Source: Pseudorhodobacter wandonensis (GTDB lineage: Bacteria; Pseudomonadota; Alphaproteobacteria; Rhodobacterales; Rhodobacteraceae). From it: DNA of 64,000 nt. Both the position numbers and the translations under genes were made by a program. Below are positions 34,854-44,652 of the stretch, piece by piece. Numbering within the stretch: position 1 is the first letter of the stretch; every line of letters begins with the position of its first letter. Location of the stretch: contig NZ_LGHT01000026.1 of assembly GCF_001202035.1 (NCBI RefSeq), positions 1 through 64,000 on the forward strand, in the 5' to 3' direction. The notes under the pieces are model-generated. The model was not told where the DNA came from, ran no database searches, and saw only the letters and a list, made by a program, of their open reading frames with translations.

Positions 34854-35936
34854 TCAGTCAAACCGCCAAATGCTCTGCACATCGCCGCCCACCGCCCTTT
34901 GCGATACCAGCCGCAAGCGCGGCGCATCGGCCAAAGCGGCCAGCCGCATCGGCCCTACAGCGGGCAGCCCTTCGGCCCCGATCACTGCCCCCGCTGTAAA
35001 GGTCACCAGATCATCCACCAGCCCCGCGCCAATCAGCGCCCCCGCCAGCCCTGCGCCGCCTTCGCAAAACACCCGCGTCACGCCCTTGGCCGCCAACGCC
35101 GCAAGCCCCGCGCGCAGGTCCAGATGCCCCAGATGCATCGGCACCGCCAGCAGCTCTGCCCCCGTCGCCGCCCAATCATGGCCATCAGCCCCCGCAGCAT
35201 GCAGCATCCACACCGGCACCGCCCGCGCCGTCTGCCCCAGCCGCCCTTTGGGGCAACTGCGCAGCCCGCTGTCCACCACCACCCGCACCGGCTGATGCAC
35301 TGGCCCCATGTCGCGCACCGTCAAATCGGGGTCATCGGCCAGAACTGTGCCAGAACCCACCATCACCGCATCATGCGTCATCCGCATCAAATGCACGGCC
35401 CTGCGCGCCGAAGCCCCTGTAATCCAACGGCTTTCACCTCTGCCAGTGGCGATCTTGCCGTCCAAGGTTGTCGCCAGCTTCAACGTCACCAAAGGCAAGC
35501 CTTGCGTCACGCGCTTGAAAAAACCGCGGTTCAAAACCCGCGCTTCCTCGGCGCACAGCCCCTCATTCACCGTTATACCCGCCGCCCGCAGCATGGCATG
35601 GCCCTTGCCCGCAACACGCGGATCGGGGTCGGTCAAAGCGCTGAAAACATGGGCGACACCCGCCGCGATCAGCCCTTCGGCACAGGGCGGGGTTTTGCCG
35701 TGATGGGCGCAAGGTTCCAGCGTCACATAGGCCGTGGCCCCGCGCGCAAGCGCGCCCGCTTGGTCCAGCGCCATCCGCTCGGCATGTGGGCGCCCGCCAG
35801 TTTGCGTCCAACCGCGCCCGACAATCCGGCCATCCCGCACCAAAACGCAACCCACCGCCGGGTTGGGCCAAACACGGCCAAGACCACGCATTGCAAGCTG
35901 CAACGCGTGGCGCATATGGGCGTGATGGTCGGTCAT
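34854..35936 (-). CDS. ribD: Bifunctional riboflavin biosynthesis deaminase/reductase RibD
   Basis: 360 residues. N-terminal cytidine-deaminase-type domain (about 1-145) with zinc site [11 protein letters not shown] (about 47-57) and [14 protein letters not shown] (about 72-85). C-terminal reductase domain (about 148-355; [40 protein letters not shown]). Catalyses steps two and three of riboflavin synthesis. Its start overlaps the nrdR stop by 4 nt (ATGA), the common nrdR-ribD order of alphaproteobacteria. No FMN riboswitch seen. Confidence 0.95.
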   Translation of the reverse strand: MTDHHAHMRHALQLAMRGLGRVWPNPAVGCVLVRDGRIVGRGWTQTGGRPHAERMALDQAGALARGATAYVTLEPCAHHGKTPPCAEGLIAAGVAHVFSALTDPDPRVAGKGHAMLRAAGITVNEGLCAEEARVLNRGFFKRVTQGLPLVTLKLATTLDGKIATGRGESRWITGASARRAVHLMRMTHDAVMVGSGTVLADDPDLTVRDMGPVHQPVRVVVDSGLRSCPKGRLGQTARAVPVWMLHAAGADGHDWAATGAELLAVPMHLGHLDLRAGLAALAAKGVTRVFCEGGAGLAGALIGAGLVDDLVTFTAGAVIGAEGLPAVGPMRLAALADAPRLRLVSQRAVGGDVQSIWRFD

Positions 35937-36400
35937 TCCTCGGATGTTGCGCCCGGCCGCAGCTCGGACACGAACTTATCAAAGTCATCCGCCGCTTGGA
36001 AGTTCTTGTAAACACTGGCAAAACGTACATATGCCACCGTGTCGATCCGCGCGAGGCTTTCCATCACGATCTCGCCGATCACCTTTGATGAAATATCCGT
36101 CTCGCCCAGACTTTCCAGCCGCCGCACAATGCCAGAAATCATCTGGTCAATCCGCTCGGGGTCGATGGGGCGCTTTTGCATCGCCATCCGCATCGAGCGT
36201 TCCAGCTTGGTGCGGTCAAAATCTTCGCGTTTTCCGTTGGATTTAATCACCACAAGGTCACGCAACTGCACACGTTCATAGGTGGTAAACCGCCCACCAC
36301 AGGCCGGACAAAACCGCCTGCGCCGGATGGATACATGGTCCTCAGCCGGGCGGCTGTCTTTGACCTGGGTGTCGATATTCCCGCAAAATGGGCAGCGCAT
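35933..36400 (-). CDS. nrdR: Transcriptional repressor NrdR
   Basis: 155 residues. N-terminal zinc ribbon with Cys pairs MRCPFC (3, 6) and [10 protein letters not shown] (31, 34), then an ATP-cone (about 46-136; [20 protein letters not shown]). Represses ribonucleotide reductase genes when dATP/ATP is bound. GGGGGA is upstream of the ATG. Coupled to ribD by a 4-nt overlap. The 244-nt divergent spacer to the dienelactone hydrolase holds no ORF of note. Confidence 0.96.
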   Translation of the reverse strand: MRCPFCGNIDTQVKDSRPAEDHVSIRRRRFCPACGGRFTTYERVQLRDLVVIKSNGKREDFDRTKLERSMRMAMQKRPIDPERIDQMISGIVRRLESLGETDISSKVIGEIVMESLARIDTVAYVRFASVYKNFQAADDFDKFVSELRPGATSEE

Positions 36401-36644
36401 AGGCTTGTCCCCCTCGTTTCTTGTTTTTCCTGCCTCAGATGCGGGGGTTTACCCCCCTGCTTATGCATAGGACTATAGGCAGACGCACAGGTCTTGGGTA
36501 GCGGATATTGGCCTATCCCACATTTGGTGCCAAGGTGTGGCGCGTTAGACTCAACTTTTGGCGCAGTTCACGGGCATGTCAGCTTGTCTCACGCAAATTC
36601 ATGCTACCTTCTTACCCTTACAAATCGCAAAAAGAGGAGCAACC

Positions 36645-37532
36645 ATGACACGCTTGACCGCCAAGGATTTCGCCCCCGAACTGTTGGAACTCTATGATTT
36701 CTACGCCCATGGGAAAATCACCAAACGCGAGTTTTTGGACCGCGCCGGCCGCTTTACCGTGGGCGGCCTTACCGCCGCCGTCGTGCTGGGAATGATGAGC
36801 CCCGATTACGCATTGGCCGAGCAGATTTCCTTTAATGATCCTGAAATTACGGGCGAGTATGTGATGTACCCCTCGCCGAATGGCCATGGTCAGGTGCGGG
36901 GCTATCTGGTTCGCCCAGCGGCCGCTGCCGGGCCCCTTCCCTCGGTCGTCGTCGTGCATGAAAACCGTGGGCTGAACCCGTATATCGAAGATGTCGCCCG
37001 CCGCTTGGCCAAGGCCGGTTTCATGGCGCTGGCCCCCGATGGCCTTACCTCGGTCGGCGGTTATCCCGGCAATGATGAAAAAGGCCGCGAGCTGCAACAA
37101 ACCGTTGATGGCACCAAGCTGATGAACGACTTTTTTGCCGCCGTCGAATGGCTGATGGCGCATGAGGCTTCGACAGGCAAGGTCGGCATCACCGGCTTTT
37201 GCTATGGTGGCGGTGTCGCCAATGCCGCCGCTGTGGCCTATCCCGAACTGGGCGGCGCCGTGCCGTTCTATGGCCGCCAACCTGCCGATGCCGATGTGCC
37301 CAAAATCAAGGCGCCGCTGCTGATCCACTACGGCGAACTGGATGAACGCGTCAACGCAGGCTGGCCCGCCTATGAGGCCGCACTCAAGGCCGCTGGCACC
37401 ACCTATGAGGCCTATATCTATGAAGGCGCCAACCACGGCTTCCACAATGACAGCACGCCGCGCTATGACGAAGCGATGGCAAATCTGGCGTGGGACCGCA
37501 CAATCGCGTTCTTTGAAAAGAACCTGGCCTAA
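36645..37532 (+). CDS. Dienelactone hydrolase-family protein with N-terminal signal-like region
   Basis: 295 residues of the alpha/beta-hydrolase fold. N-terminal [20 protein letters not shown] (about 24-43) resembles a Tat-type or anchor segment, as in YghX-like members. The hydrolase core shows [20 protein letters not shown] (about 103-122), nucleophile elbow [10 protein letters not shown] (Cys at about 185), [14 protein letters not shown] (Asp) and GANHGFHND (His). The ATG at 36645 follows AGAGGAG by 6 nt and is preferred to 36558. The physiological substrate is unknown. It converges on and overlaps the YjbQ gene by 4 nt. Confidence 0.87.
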   Translation: MTRLTAKDFAPELLELYDFYAHGKITKREFLDRAGRFTVGGLTAAVVLGMMSPDYALAEQISFNDPEITGEYVMYPSPNGHGQVRGYLVRPAAAAGPLPSVVVVHENRGLNPYIEDVARRLAKAGFMALAPDGLTSVGGYPGNDEKGRELQQTVDGTKLMNDFFAAVEWLMAHEASTGKVGITGFCYGGGVANAAAVAYPELGGAVPFYGRQPADADVPKIKAPLLIHYGELDERVNAGWPAYEAALKAAGTTYEAYIYEGANHGFHNDSTPRYDEAMANLAWDRTIAFFEKNLA

Positions 37533-37945
37533 CGCAGCATCGCGACCACCTCACGCCGGTGCGGCTGGTCGCGATGTTCGAAAAGGTAAATCCCTTGCCA
37601 TGTTCCAAGCGTCATCCGCCCAGAAATGACAGGAATCTGCAAGCTGACAGGCAGCAGCGCCGCCTTGATATGCCCCGGCATATCATCCGGCCCTTCATAG
37701 GTATGGGTTAAATACCGCATCAGCGGGTCGGTGGTCGGCGGCACCAAGCGGTGAAAATAGGCCTGCAAATCTGTCTGCACTTCGGGGTCGGCGTTTTCCT
37801 GTATCAGCAAGCTGGCCGAGGTATGGCGGATGAACAGCGTCAACACGCCCTCCGCCCCCGTATAGGTCTTTACCCAAGCAGCCACCTGCGGTGTAAACTC
37901 ATACAGGCCGGGGCCGTTTGTGGTGATGGAAAAACGGGTATTCAT
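37529..37945 (-). CDS. YjbQ (UPF0047) family protein
   Basis: 138 residues. The family signature [20 protein letters not shown] (about 43-62) and the conserved His cluster near [11 protein letters not shown] (about 87-97) are clear. The C-terminus [18 protein letters not shown] is also standard. Members have weak thiamine-phosphate synthase activity in vitro; the true role is unsettled. The ATG at 37945 (MNTRFS) has GAAAGAG upstream and fits the family N-terminus; the frame is open further 5'. Confidence 0.88.
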   Translation of the reverse strand: MNTRFSITTNGPGLYEFTPQVAAWVKTYTGAEGVLTLFIRHTSASLLIQENADPEVQTDLQAYFHRLVPPTTDPLMRYLTHTYEGPDDMPGHIKAALLPVSLQIPVISGRMTLGTWQGIYLFEHRDQPHRREVVAMLR

Positions 37946-38034
37946 CGGCACTCTTTCGCGTCCGCGACCAAATTGCATCTTGCAGCTTTCGCCCAAGGCC
38001 CTATTTGAAACGCATAACACAGGTAAAGGCCTAA

Positions 38035-38610
38035 ATGTTCGCCCCCTCTGACCTAATCTCTCAATTCGGCTTGCTGGCCGTGTTCGGTACAGCCGCAGTC
38101 GAGGGCGACGCGGCGGTCGTCACCGCTGGGGTCTTGGCACAACGCGGCCTCCTGCCGCTTTGGCCGGTAATTTTCGCCGGCATGGCCGGAGGCTGGTTTT
38201 CCGACTTGCTGATCTATCACCTTGCGCGCCGTTATCGCCACCATCCCCGCACCATTCGCGGGGTCGAGGCAGCGCGTAAGTGGCGGTTTTTCAACATGTT
38301 CGTCGCCTACCCGATGCTGCTTGCGCTCGCCATCCGCTTTATGCCCGGTGTGCGCACTGCAGGCCCCGTGGCCCTTGCGACCGCCACCCCGATCACGCCG
38401 CTGCGCTATACCATCCTGACAGGTATTGCCGCATTCATATGGTCGTTCATTCTGGTGCATGTGGGCCGACAAACCGGCCATGTCATCGCCCGCCTGTTCA
38501 AAGGTTTTGACCTGCCGGAATGGGTCGAGATCGGAATTCCGGTGGCGATTGTGCTGGTCCTAACGGTGTTCGCCGTGCGCAAATGGCGCAAACGGGTGCC
38601 GGGGGCGTAA
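38035..38610 (+). CDS. DedA-family (SNARE-associated) inner-membrane protein
   Basis: 191 residues with about five hydrophobic segments (about 5-30, 40-62, 90-108, 122-142, 160-180). The E-G-D segment AAVEGDAAVVTAGVLA (about 21-36), GGWFSDLLIYHLARRY (about 52-67) and the RFMPGVRTAGPVALA motif (about 101-115) match DedA proteins, which act in lipid translocation and envelope homeostasis. Monocistronic, converging on rpoD with a shared terminator. Confidence 0.87.
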   Translation: MFAPSDLISQFGLLAVFGTAAVEGDAAVVTAGVLAQRGLLPLWPVIFAGMAGGWFSDLLIYHLARRYRHHPRTIRGVEAARKWRFFNMFVAYPMLLALAIRFMPGVRTAGPVALATATPITPLRYTILTGIAAFIWSFILVHVGRQTGHVIARLFKGFDLPEWVEIGIPVAIVLVLTVFAVRKWRKRVPGA

Positions 38611-38644
38611 CTGGCACCACGTGTGCAGCAAATACTCAGCCCAT

Positions 38645-38674
38645 AAAAAAGCGCCCCGAAGGGCGCTTTCTTTT
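38645..38674. terminator. Bidirectional terminator between dedA-like gene and rpoD
   Basis: AAAAAAGCGCCC-CGAA-GGGCGCTTTCTTTT: 9-bp stem with tetraloop, A tract on one side and T tract on the other. Confidence 0.92.
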
Positions 38675-40661
38675 ATTGATCCAGGAACGACCGCAGTTTC
38701 CGGCTGCGGCTTGGGTGCTTCAACTTCCGCAGCGCTTTCGCCTCGATCTGGCGGATACGTTCGCGGGTAACGCTGAACTGCTGCCCCACCTCTTCCAACG
38801 TGTGGTCGGTGTTCATACCGATGCCAAAGCGCATCCGCAAAACACGTTCCTCACGCGGTGTCAGCGATGCCAGCACGCGGGTCGTGGTTTCTTTCAGGTT
38901 CTCCTGAATCGCACTGTCCAGCGGCAACACGGCGTTCTTGTCTTCGATGAAATCGCCAAGCTGGCTGTCTTCTTCGTCGCCAATCGGGGTTTCCAAGGAA
39001 ATCGGCTCTTTGGCGATTTTCATCACCTTGCGCACTTTTTCCAACGGCATTTGCAGCTTTTCTGCCAATTCCTCGGGCGTCGGCTCGCGGCCGATTTCAT
39101 GCAGCATCTGGCGACCGGTACGAACCAGCTTGTTGATCGTTTCGATCATATGCACTGGAATACGGATCGTGCGGGCCTGATCGGCGATCGAGCGCGTAAT
39201 TGCCTGACGGATCCACCATGTTGCATAGGTGCTGAACTTGTAACCGCGACGGTATTCGAACTTATCCACGGCCTTCATCAGGCCGATGTTACCTTCTTGA
39301 ATAAGATCAAGAAATTGCAGGCCGCGGTTGGTGTATTTTTTGGCAATCGAGATAACCAGACGAAGGTTCGCTTCGACCATTTCCTTCTTGGCCTGACGCG
39401 CCTCTTTTTCGCCCTTTTGCACCTGGTTCACAATGCGGCGGAATTCGGAAATATCAACCCCGACGTAAGAGCCAACCTGCGCCATCTCTTCGCGCAGTTC
39501 TTCTACCTTATCGCGGCTTTTCTCCATCAGGGCCTGCCAGCCGCGCCCGTCTTTGGCGGCCATACGGTCCACCCAGGTCGGGTCCAGCTCATAGCCCTGA
39601 TATTCTTCGATAAACTCACGGCGGTTGATGCGGGCCTGATCGGCCAGCTTTACCATACCCGAGTTGATCGCCATAATCCGGCGGTTGATGCCGTAAAGCT
39701 GGTCAATCAGCGCTTCGATACGGTTGTTGTGCAGGTGCAATTCATTGACCAACAAGACAATTTCCGAACGCAGCTTTTGATACGCGTCTTCTTCATTGGT
39801 GCTGAAACGGTCTTTCTTGTTCATCGTCGCCGACATCCGCAGCTCTTGCATTTCAGCAAGCTCGGCATAGTCATGCGCAATCACTTCCAGCGTTTCCAGC
39901 ACGCGCGGCTTCAGCGCGGCTTCCATCGCGGCCAGTGACATGTTCGAGGCTTCATCATCCTCGTCATCATCATCACTGCGCGACAACGGGTTGCCGTCGG
40001 CGTCCAGCTCGGGGCCGGTATCGGCCTCGCGCTTGGGTGCGCTTTCGCTGCCTTCGCCAAGACCGCCTACCAGACCGTCTTCGCCTTCGCCGTCCATGCC
40101 ACGGTCGAATGTCGATTCAAGGTCGATCACATCGCGCAGCAAAATATCTTCGGACAAAAGTTCGTCGCGCCAGATGGTGATCGCCTGAAAGGTCAGCGGG
40201 CTTTCACAAAGGCCCGCAATCATCGTGTTGCGGCCGGCCTCGATGCGCTTGGCAATCGCGATCTCGCCTTCACGCGACAGCAGCTCAACCGAGCCCATTT
40301 CGCGCAGGTACATCCGCACAGGGTCGTCTGTGCGGTCCAACGTCTCGGCCGCGGCCCCTGCCAACGCCATCTCGCGCGGGCCACCACTGGCTGCCACCAG
40401 CTCACCACCGGTAGAGCTGTCTTCCATCTCGTCTTCTTCGGTGACCTGAATGCCCATTTCGGACAGCATGGACATCACGTCTTCGATCTGGTCCGAAGAA
40501 ACCTGCTCGGGCGGCAGTACCGCGTTCAGCTGGTCATAGGTGATATAGCCACGCTCGCGCGCATCCGCGATCATCTTTTTGATAGCAGCTTGGCTTAAAT
40601 CCAACGAGCCATCGGTCTCGGAGTCGTTTTGCTTGCTGTCGTCGGTATCTTTGGCTGCCAT
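38673..40661 (-). CDS. rpoD: Primary sigma factor RpoD (sigma-70)
   Basis: 662 residues. Region 1.1 (about 15-90), region 1.2 ([20 protein letters not shown], about 115-134), an acidic non-conserved region (about 175-235, with [10 protein letters not shown]), then regions 2 ([42 protein letters not shown] split), 3 ([11 protein letters not shown], about 510) and 4 ([38 protein letters not shown]). Directs RNA polymerase to housekeeping promoters. About 200 nt downstream of dnaG, the usual alphaproteobacterial order. AAGGAGC precedes the ATG. Confidence 0.98.
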   Translation of the reverse strand: MAAKDTDDSKQNDSETDGSLDLSQAAIKKMIADARERGYITYDQLNAVLPPEQVSSDQIEDVMSMLSEMGIQVTEEDEMEDSSTGGELVAASGGPREMALAGAAAETLDRTDDPVRMYLREMGSVELLSREGEIAIAKRIEAGRNTMIAGLCESPLTFQAITIWRDELLSEDILLRDVIDLESTFDRGMDGEGEDGLVGGLGEGSESAPKREADTGPELDADGNPLSRSDDDDEDDEASNMSLAAMEAALKPRVLETLEVIAHDYAELAEMQELRMSATMNKKDRFSTNEEDAYQKLRSEIVLLVNELHLHNNRIEALIDQLYGINRRIMAINSGMVKLADQARINRREFIEEYQGYELDPTWVDRMAAKDGRGWQALMEKSRDKVEELREEMAQVGSYVGVDISEFRRIVNQVQKGEKEARQAKKEMVEANLRLVISIAKKYTNRGLQFLDLIQEGNIGLMKAVDKFEYRRGYKFSTYATWWIRQAITRSIADQARTIRIPVHMIETINKLVRTGRQMLHEIGREPTPEELAEKLQMPLEKVRKVMKIAKEPISLETPIGDEEDSQLGDFIEDKNAVLPLDSAIQENLKETTTRVLASLTPREERVLRMRFGIGMNTDHTLEEVGQQFSVTRERIRQIEAKALRKLKHPSRSRKLRSFLDQ

Positions 40662-40863
40662 GGATGCTCCTTAGGCCGGATGGTCGGTGTGCAAAACCGA
40701 ATCACTCGGTCGAATGTACGAATCATTAGCGCGAATCAGGGGATTAGAAAGGCTTTCGCCCTTATTTTCCCATGATTAGCTCGTTTATCAGCTTTCTTGG
40801 GGAAGTTAAAAGGCCTGTGCTGCGGATTTGTCATCTTGGTGGCCCTAACGCCCAGCTTACCCC

Positions 40864-42834
40864 CTATGTCTTGGAACGACCATTGCGGCCAAAATCGATT
40901 CGGTCCCACAGGCTGCGCGCTTCTTCCAGTTCCTCGCGGTCCATTTCCACCCCGTTTTCGGCAACAAACCCTTCGCCTTTCACGGCTTCTGGCCCTTTGG
41001 CGGCCAGAAAACGGGCCTCGTTGGCCTGCGCCAGCCGCCATGTCAGGCCTTCATCGACCAGGCCGTCCAAATCCTCAATCGCCTCATTCACTTCACGACG
41101 CCCACCACGAACCGAGCGCAGTTTGCGCAACATATCCCCGACGCAGATCTTGGCAAACTCGGGGTCTTCGGTTTTCAGAATGGGTGGCGCTGTGATGACA
41201 TGGTTTTGGTGAAGCAAGCTTTCAACCACCGCGCGGTGACTGTTGCGCAGTTTTTCCATCGCCTCGTCGCCTGCGCCCAGATGCAGCAAGGCGACGCGCA
41301 GCCGGTCTTCGTCGGGGTCCGAAAACTCCATCCGGTCCAGCACCGGTTCAAACTCGGCAATCAGGCCGGGGTGGGTCAGCATCGCCGCAAGGATGATCTG
41401 CTCCAGCAGCCGCTCGTCGCTATTGCCCAGCACTAGGGCCGAAGATTTGGTCGTGGCGATCGGCGGCAGCTTGGGCTTCCACGCGCCTTTGCCCCCCGGC
41501 GCCCACTCTTTGCGGGGCGTCCATTCCTTTTTCGGCCCAAAGCCGCGCGACTGGCCAAACAGCTCCATCCGCAGACGTTTGATTTCCTCGCCATAATGGC
41601 CGCGGATTGACGCATCCTTGATCCGCATCAACGCCGTGCGCAGGGTTTTATCCAGCGCGGCCTTGCGTTCCGGGCTGTCAAATACCCGCCCTTCGGTTTC
41701 ACGCTGCCACAGCAGGTTGACCATAGGCTGGGCGGCGTCCAACACCTTTTGCATCGCGCCTGCGCCTTGCGCCTTTAGCAAATCATCTGGGTCGAGGCCC
41801 GCAGGCAGCACCGCAAAGCGCAACCCCTGCCCCGCCTCTAGCAACGGCAACGCCAAGTCAATTACCCGCAGCGCCGCCCGCAAACCCGCCGCATCGCCAT
41901 CCAACGCGATCACCGGCTCAGGGCTAACACGCCACATCAGGCGCAGCTGATCCTCGGTCACCGCAGTTCCCAAAGGCGCCACCGTGGCCTTGAACCCCGC
42001 CTCAGACAGCGCGATCACATCCATATAGCCCTCGGCCACGATCAAAGGCGCGCCTTTGCCTGCCGCCTCACGTGCGGGGGCAAGGTTGAACAGGTTGCGG
42101 CCTTTGTCGAACAGCTCGGTTTCCGGCCCGTTCAGATATTTCGCCCGCGCATTCGGGTCGAGGGACCGGCCGCCAAGGCTGATCGCGCGGCCCCGTGCAT
42201 CGCGGATAGGAAAGATGATGCGCGCGCGAAACCGGTCATAGGGCGCGTCATTATGGTCGGACACCGCACAAACACCGCTGGCGAGGATAAGATCCGGCGC
42301 GAACCCTTTGGCTTTCATCGCGGCAAACACCGCTTGCCGCCCCTCGGGCGACCAACCGATATCCCAGCGGTCCTGCGCGTCTGCCTTTAACCCCCGCCGT
42401 TCCAGATAGTCGCGCGCGACCTGGCCCGCGCTGGTTTTCAACTGAAGGCGGCAAAACTTGACCGCCTCTTCCATCACCTCGGCCAGTTGGCTGCGCCGAT
42501 CGGCCTTTTGGGCGGCTTGCGGGTCGCGGGCGGGCATTGGCATCCCTGCCTCGCGCGCCAACAACTCGACCGCCTCCATGAAGCCGAGGTTTTCGGATTC
42601 CATGATAAAGCCCAGCGCATCGCCTTTGGCGTGGCAGCCAAAACAATAATAAAACCCTTTGCGATCATCGACATGAAAGCTGGCGGATTTTTCCTGGTGA
42701 AACGGGCAAGGCGCCCACATGTCGCCTTTGCCCTGATTTGATTTGCGCATATCCCAAACCACCTTGCGCCCAACCACTTGGGACAAGGAGACGCGATTGC
42801 GCAATTCATCAAGGAAACCGGCTGGTAGACTCAT
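40864..42834 (-). CDS. dnaG: DNA primase DnaG
   Basis: 656 residues. N-terminal CHC2 zinc finger (PCPFHQEKSASFHV with YYCFGCHAKGDALGF, about 42-78), the primase core with FDKGRNLFNL, the Toprim domain (about 255-345; LIVAEGYMDVIALSEAG, ALDGDAAGLRAALR) and a C-terminal DnaB-binding region (about 480-640). Makes replication primers. Upstream of rpoD in the macromolecular-synthesis cluster; rpsU is not adjacent. Confidence 0.97.
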   Translation of the reverse strand: MSLPAGFLDELRNRVSLSQVVGRKVVWDMRKSNQGKGDMWAPCPFHQEKSASFHVDDRKGFYYCFGCHAKGDALGFIMESENLGFMEAVELLAREAGMPMPARDPQAAQKADRRSQLAEVMEEAVKFCRLQLKTSAGQVARDYLERRGLKADAQDRWDIGWSPEGRQAVFAAMKAKGFAPDLILASGVCAVSDHNDAPYDRFRARIIFPIRDARGRAISLGGRSLDPNARAKYLNGPETELFDKGRNLFNLAPAREAAGKGAPLIVAEGYMDVIALSEAGFKATVAPLGTAVTEDQLRLMWRVSPEPVIALDGDAAGLRAALRVIDLALPLLEAGQGLRFAVLPAGLDPDDLLKAQGAGAMQKVLDAAQPMVNLLWQRETEGRVFDSPERKAALDKTLRTALMRIKDASIRGHYGEEIKRLRMELFGQSRGFGPKKEWTPRKEWAPGGKGAWKPKLPPIATTKSSALVLGNSDERLLEQIILAAMLTHPGLIAEFEPVLDRMEFSDPDEDRLRVALLHLGAGDEAMEKLRNSHRAVVESLLHQNHVITAPPILKTEDPEFAKICVGDMLRKLRSVRGGRREVNEAIEDLDGLVDEGLTWRLAQANEARFLAAKGPEAVKGEGFVAENGVEMDREELEEARSLWDRIDFGRNGRSKT

Positions 42835-42893
42835 GTTCTATATATCGGCCTGATGGGCGCGATAGGCAAGCGGTGCGAATGCACGAAACGGCG

Positions 42894-42985
42894 GCGGGGG
42901 GGGCTGTCTGCCCCCCCTCTTGGCCTTGCGGCCAGATTGCATTGCCCTGCAATGCAACAATCCCCCCGAGGATATTTGTGCCGAA
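42894..42985 (-). repeat. Dispersed intergenic repeat, long form (copy 3, reverse)
   Basis: Minus-strand reading gives TTCGGCACAAATATCCTCGG, GTTGCATTGC-AGG-GCAATGCAA, GGCCGCAAGGCC and GGGGGGGC-AGACA-GCCCCCCC, the same module order as copy 2. Occupies the gap between dnaG and the M20 gene, which are both on the minus strand. Confidence 0.75.
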
Positions 42986-43006
42986 CAGAAAGACGCAAGC
43001 CTTTGG

Positions 43007-44155
43007 TTAGCCCAAGATATCACGCACCAGCCAGGCAAAGAGTCTGGTGCCGATAGGAATAAGGTCATCCGGGAAATCGTAATCGGGGTTATGCAAGGCA
43101 GGATGCGCCAAACCTGCGCCCAGAAACACCATTGCGCCTTTGGTGCCCGTTTGCGCGCCAAAGCGGCCAAAATCCTCTGAGGCGCGTTCGGGCAAGGGGC
43201 CCGCTGAATGCGCAATGCCCAGCGCATCCAAAGCATCGGCCATTCGGCGCGTGGCCTCGGGGTTGTTGACGCTGGCCGCGAAATCATCGTGATAGCTGAT
43301 GGACAAACGCAACCCATGCGCCTGCGCCTGCGATTGTGCCAATGCCTCGGCCTCTGCCCGCAATGCGGCCATTGGTGCGTCCAGCAGGGTGCGCAAGGTT
43401 ACCCAGATCTCGGCCCGCGCGGGCGAGACACCAAAGCTCGGCTCGCCCATCACCGCATGTGTTACGGTGGCCAGCCGGTAATCGGGGCCCAATGCGCCGC
43501 CCGGCCCCAAGGCAGCCAAACCGGGGATAAGCTGCGCCAGCGCCAGCCCCGGCGACACGCCGCGTTCCGGCTGTGCAGCATGGCTGGTCTTGCCTTCAAG
43601 GATGATTTTCAGACCGACCGAGGCACAATTCACCGCCCCTTCGGCCAGCCAGCATTCACCCAGTTTGCAACCCGGCCAATTGTGCAGCGAGAAAGCCCAA
43701 TCAGGGCGCAAGGCTTCATAGCGCGGGTCTGCAATCACTGCCGCAGCGCCTGACCCGTCTTCCTCGGCCGGCTGGAACATCAAGATCACGCGGCCTGTTG
43801 CGGGCCGTTTGCGCGCCAAAACCCGCCCAAGCCCCAAAAGCACCGTCATATGCCCATCATGGCCACAAAGATGGCCCTTGCCATCAATCGCCGACCGATG
43901 CGGCGCGTCTGAAAGCTCATGTATCGGCAGCGCGTCCAATTCGCAGCGAAACAGCACCGAGGGGCCTGCCACACCGCTGTCAAACACCGCCGCGACGCCG
44001 TGGCCGCCAAGGCCCGTAACCACCTTATCCGGCGCACGCCCAAGCGCATGCACAACCCGCGCCGCCGTTTCCACCTCTTGCCCCGATAGCTCGGGGTGGC
44101 GGTGCAGGTCGTGGCGCAAGGCGATCAGTTCGGCAATATCCGCATTGGTCAACAT
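43007..44155 (-). CDS. M20-family amidohydrolase (hippurate hydrolase-like)
   Basis: 382 residues, peptidase family M20D. Metal-site blocks: RHDLHRHPELSGQE (about 14-27), LCGHDGHMTVLLGL (about 96-109), FQPAEEDGSGA (about 127-137) and SEDFGRFGA (about 335-343). The dimerisation-domain segment KTSHAAQPERGVSPG is present. Such enzymes cleave N-acyl or N-carbamoyl amino acids. It starts inside the last codons of soxG (7-nt overlap), so it belongs to the sarcosine operon and may release sarcosine or glycine from an N-acyl conjugate (inference). Confidence 0.85.
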   Translation of the reverse strand: MLTNADIAELIALRHDLHRHPELSGQEVETAARVVHALGRAPDKVVTGLGGHGVAAVFDSGVAGPSVLFRCELDALPIHELSDAPHRSAIDGKGHLCGHDGHMTVLLGLGRVLARKRPATGRVILMFQPAEEDGSGAAAVIADPRYEALRPDWAFSLHNWPGCKLGECWLAEGAVNCASVGLKIILEGKTSHAAQPERGVSPGLALAQLIPGLAALGPGGALGPDYRLATVTHAVMGEPSFGVSPARAEIWVTLRTLLDAPMAALRAEAEALAQSQAQAHGLRLSISYHDDFAASVNNPEATRRMADALDALGIAHSAGPLPERASEDFGRFGAQTGTKGAMVFLGAGLAHPALHNPDYDFPDDLIPIGTRLFAWLVRDILG

Positions 44156-44652
44156 GCCAGTCGCGCCCCCCGCATTTTAATCACCGTTGCCAGTTCGTGC
44201 CAGGCCGTCTGCGCCATCGAGCGGAACACCAGCAGCTCAAACCCGCCTGCCACGGCAATCACTATCACCGCCATATGGCCCAACTGGGTACGCGCGCAGT
44301 CCCCAACCGCCAATCTGCGCAGATCAACCGGCACCAGCCGCGCCAGCACATCGACCGCACCCGCGCCCAACAGCGACAATCCGGCCCAGCCATCGCTTTG
44401 GTCGGTTACAGCCGCAACCTCTGCCCAATCACCAACCGGACCGCCGATCAGAAATGCCTGCCCCCGCCCTGTCCAGACCAGACGCGCGGCCCCATCGGCC
44501 ACCACTGTATTCGGCGCCGGAAAGCCGGGCACCGCCATGTCAAACGGCGCGATCGATGTCACCTGCCCCAAATCCACCTCGGCCAGCGTTACCCCTGCCG
44601 AAACCAAAGGCGCCTGCCCCCAAAGCGGGCTTTTCGCGATAAGGTTAACCAC
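44149..44652 (-). CDS. soxG: Sarcosine oxidase gamma subunit
   Basis: 167 residues, weakly conserved family. Aligned features: KSPLWGQAP near the N-terminus, LVWTGRGQAFLIGG (about 70-83), VTDQSDGWAGLSLLGAGAVDVLARL (about 92-116) and the C-terminal FELLVFRSMAQTAWHEL. It packs on the alpha subunit near the folate domain. GTG at 44652 is chosen (GAGGGGGGG 7 nt upstream, overlapping the soxA stop by 8 nt); ATG at 44676 is the alternative. Overlaps the M20 gene at its 3' end. Confidence 0.85.
   Translation of the reverse strand: MVNLIAKSPLWGQAPLVSAGVTLAEVDLGQVTSIAPFDMAVPGFPAPNTVVADGAARLVWTGRGQAFLIGGPVGDWAEVAAVTDQSDGWAGLSLLGAGAVDVLARLVPVDLRRLAVGDCARTQLGHMAVIVIAVAGGFELLVFRSMAQTAWHELATVIKMRGARLAC

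Noticed and set aside
34791-36011. Long plus-strand open frame opposite ribD and nrdR
   Set aside because: Composition is His/Pro/Arg-rich shadow coding; ribD and nrdR on the minus strand explain the sequence fully.
38520-39938. 472-codon plus-strand open frame opposite rpoD
   Set aside because: Shadow of the highly biased rpoD codons; no family features.
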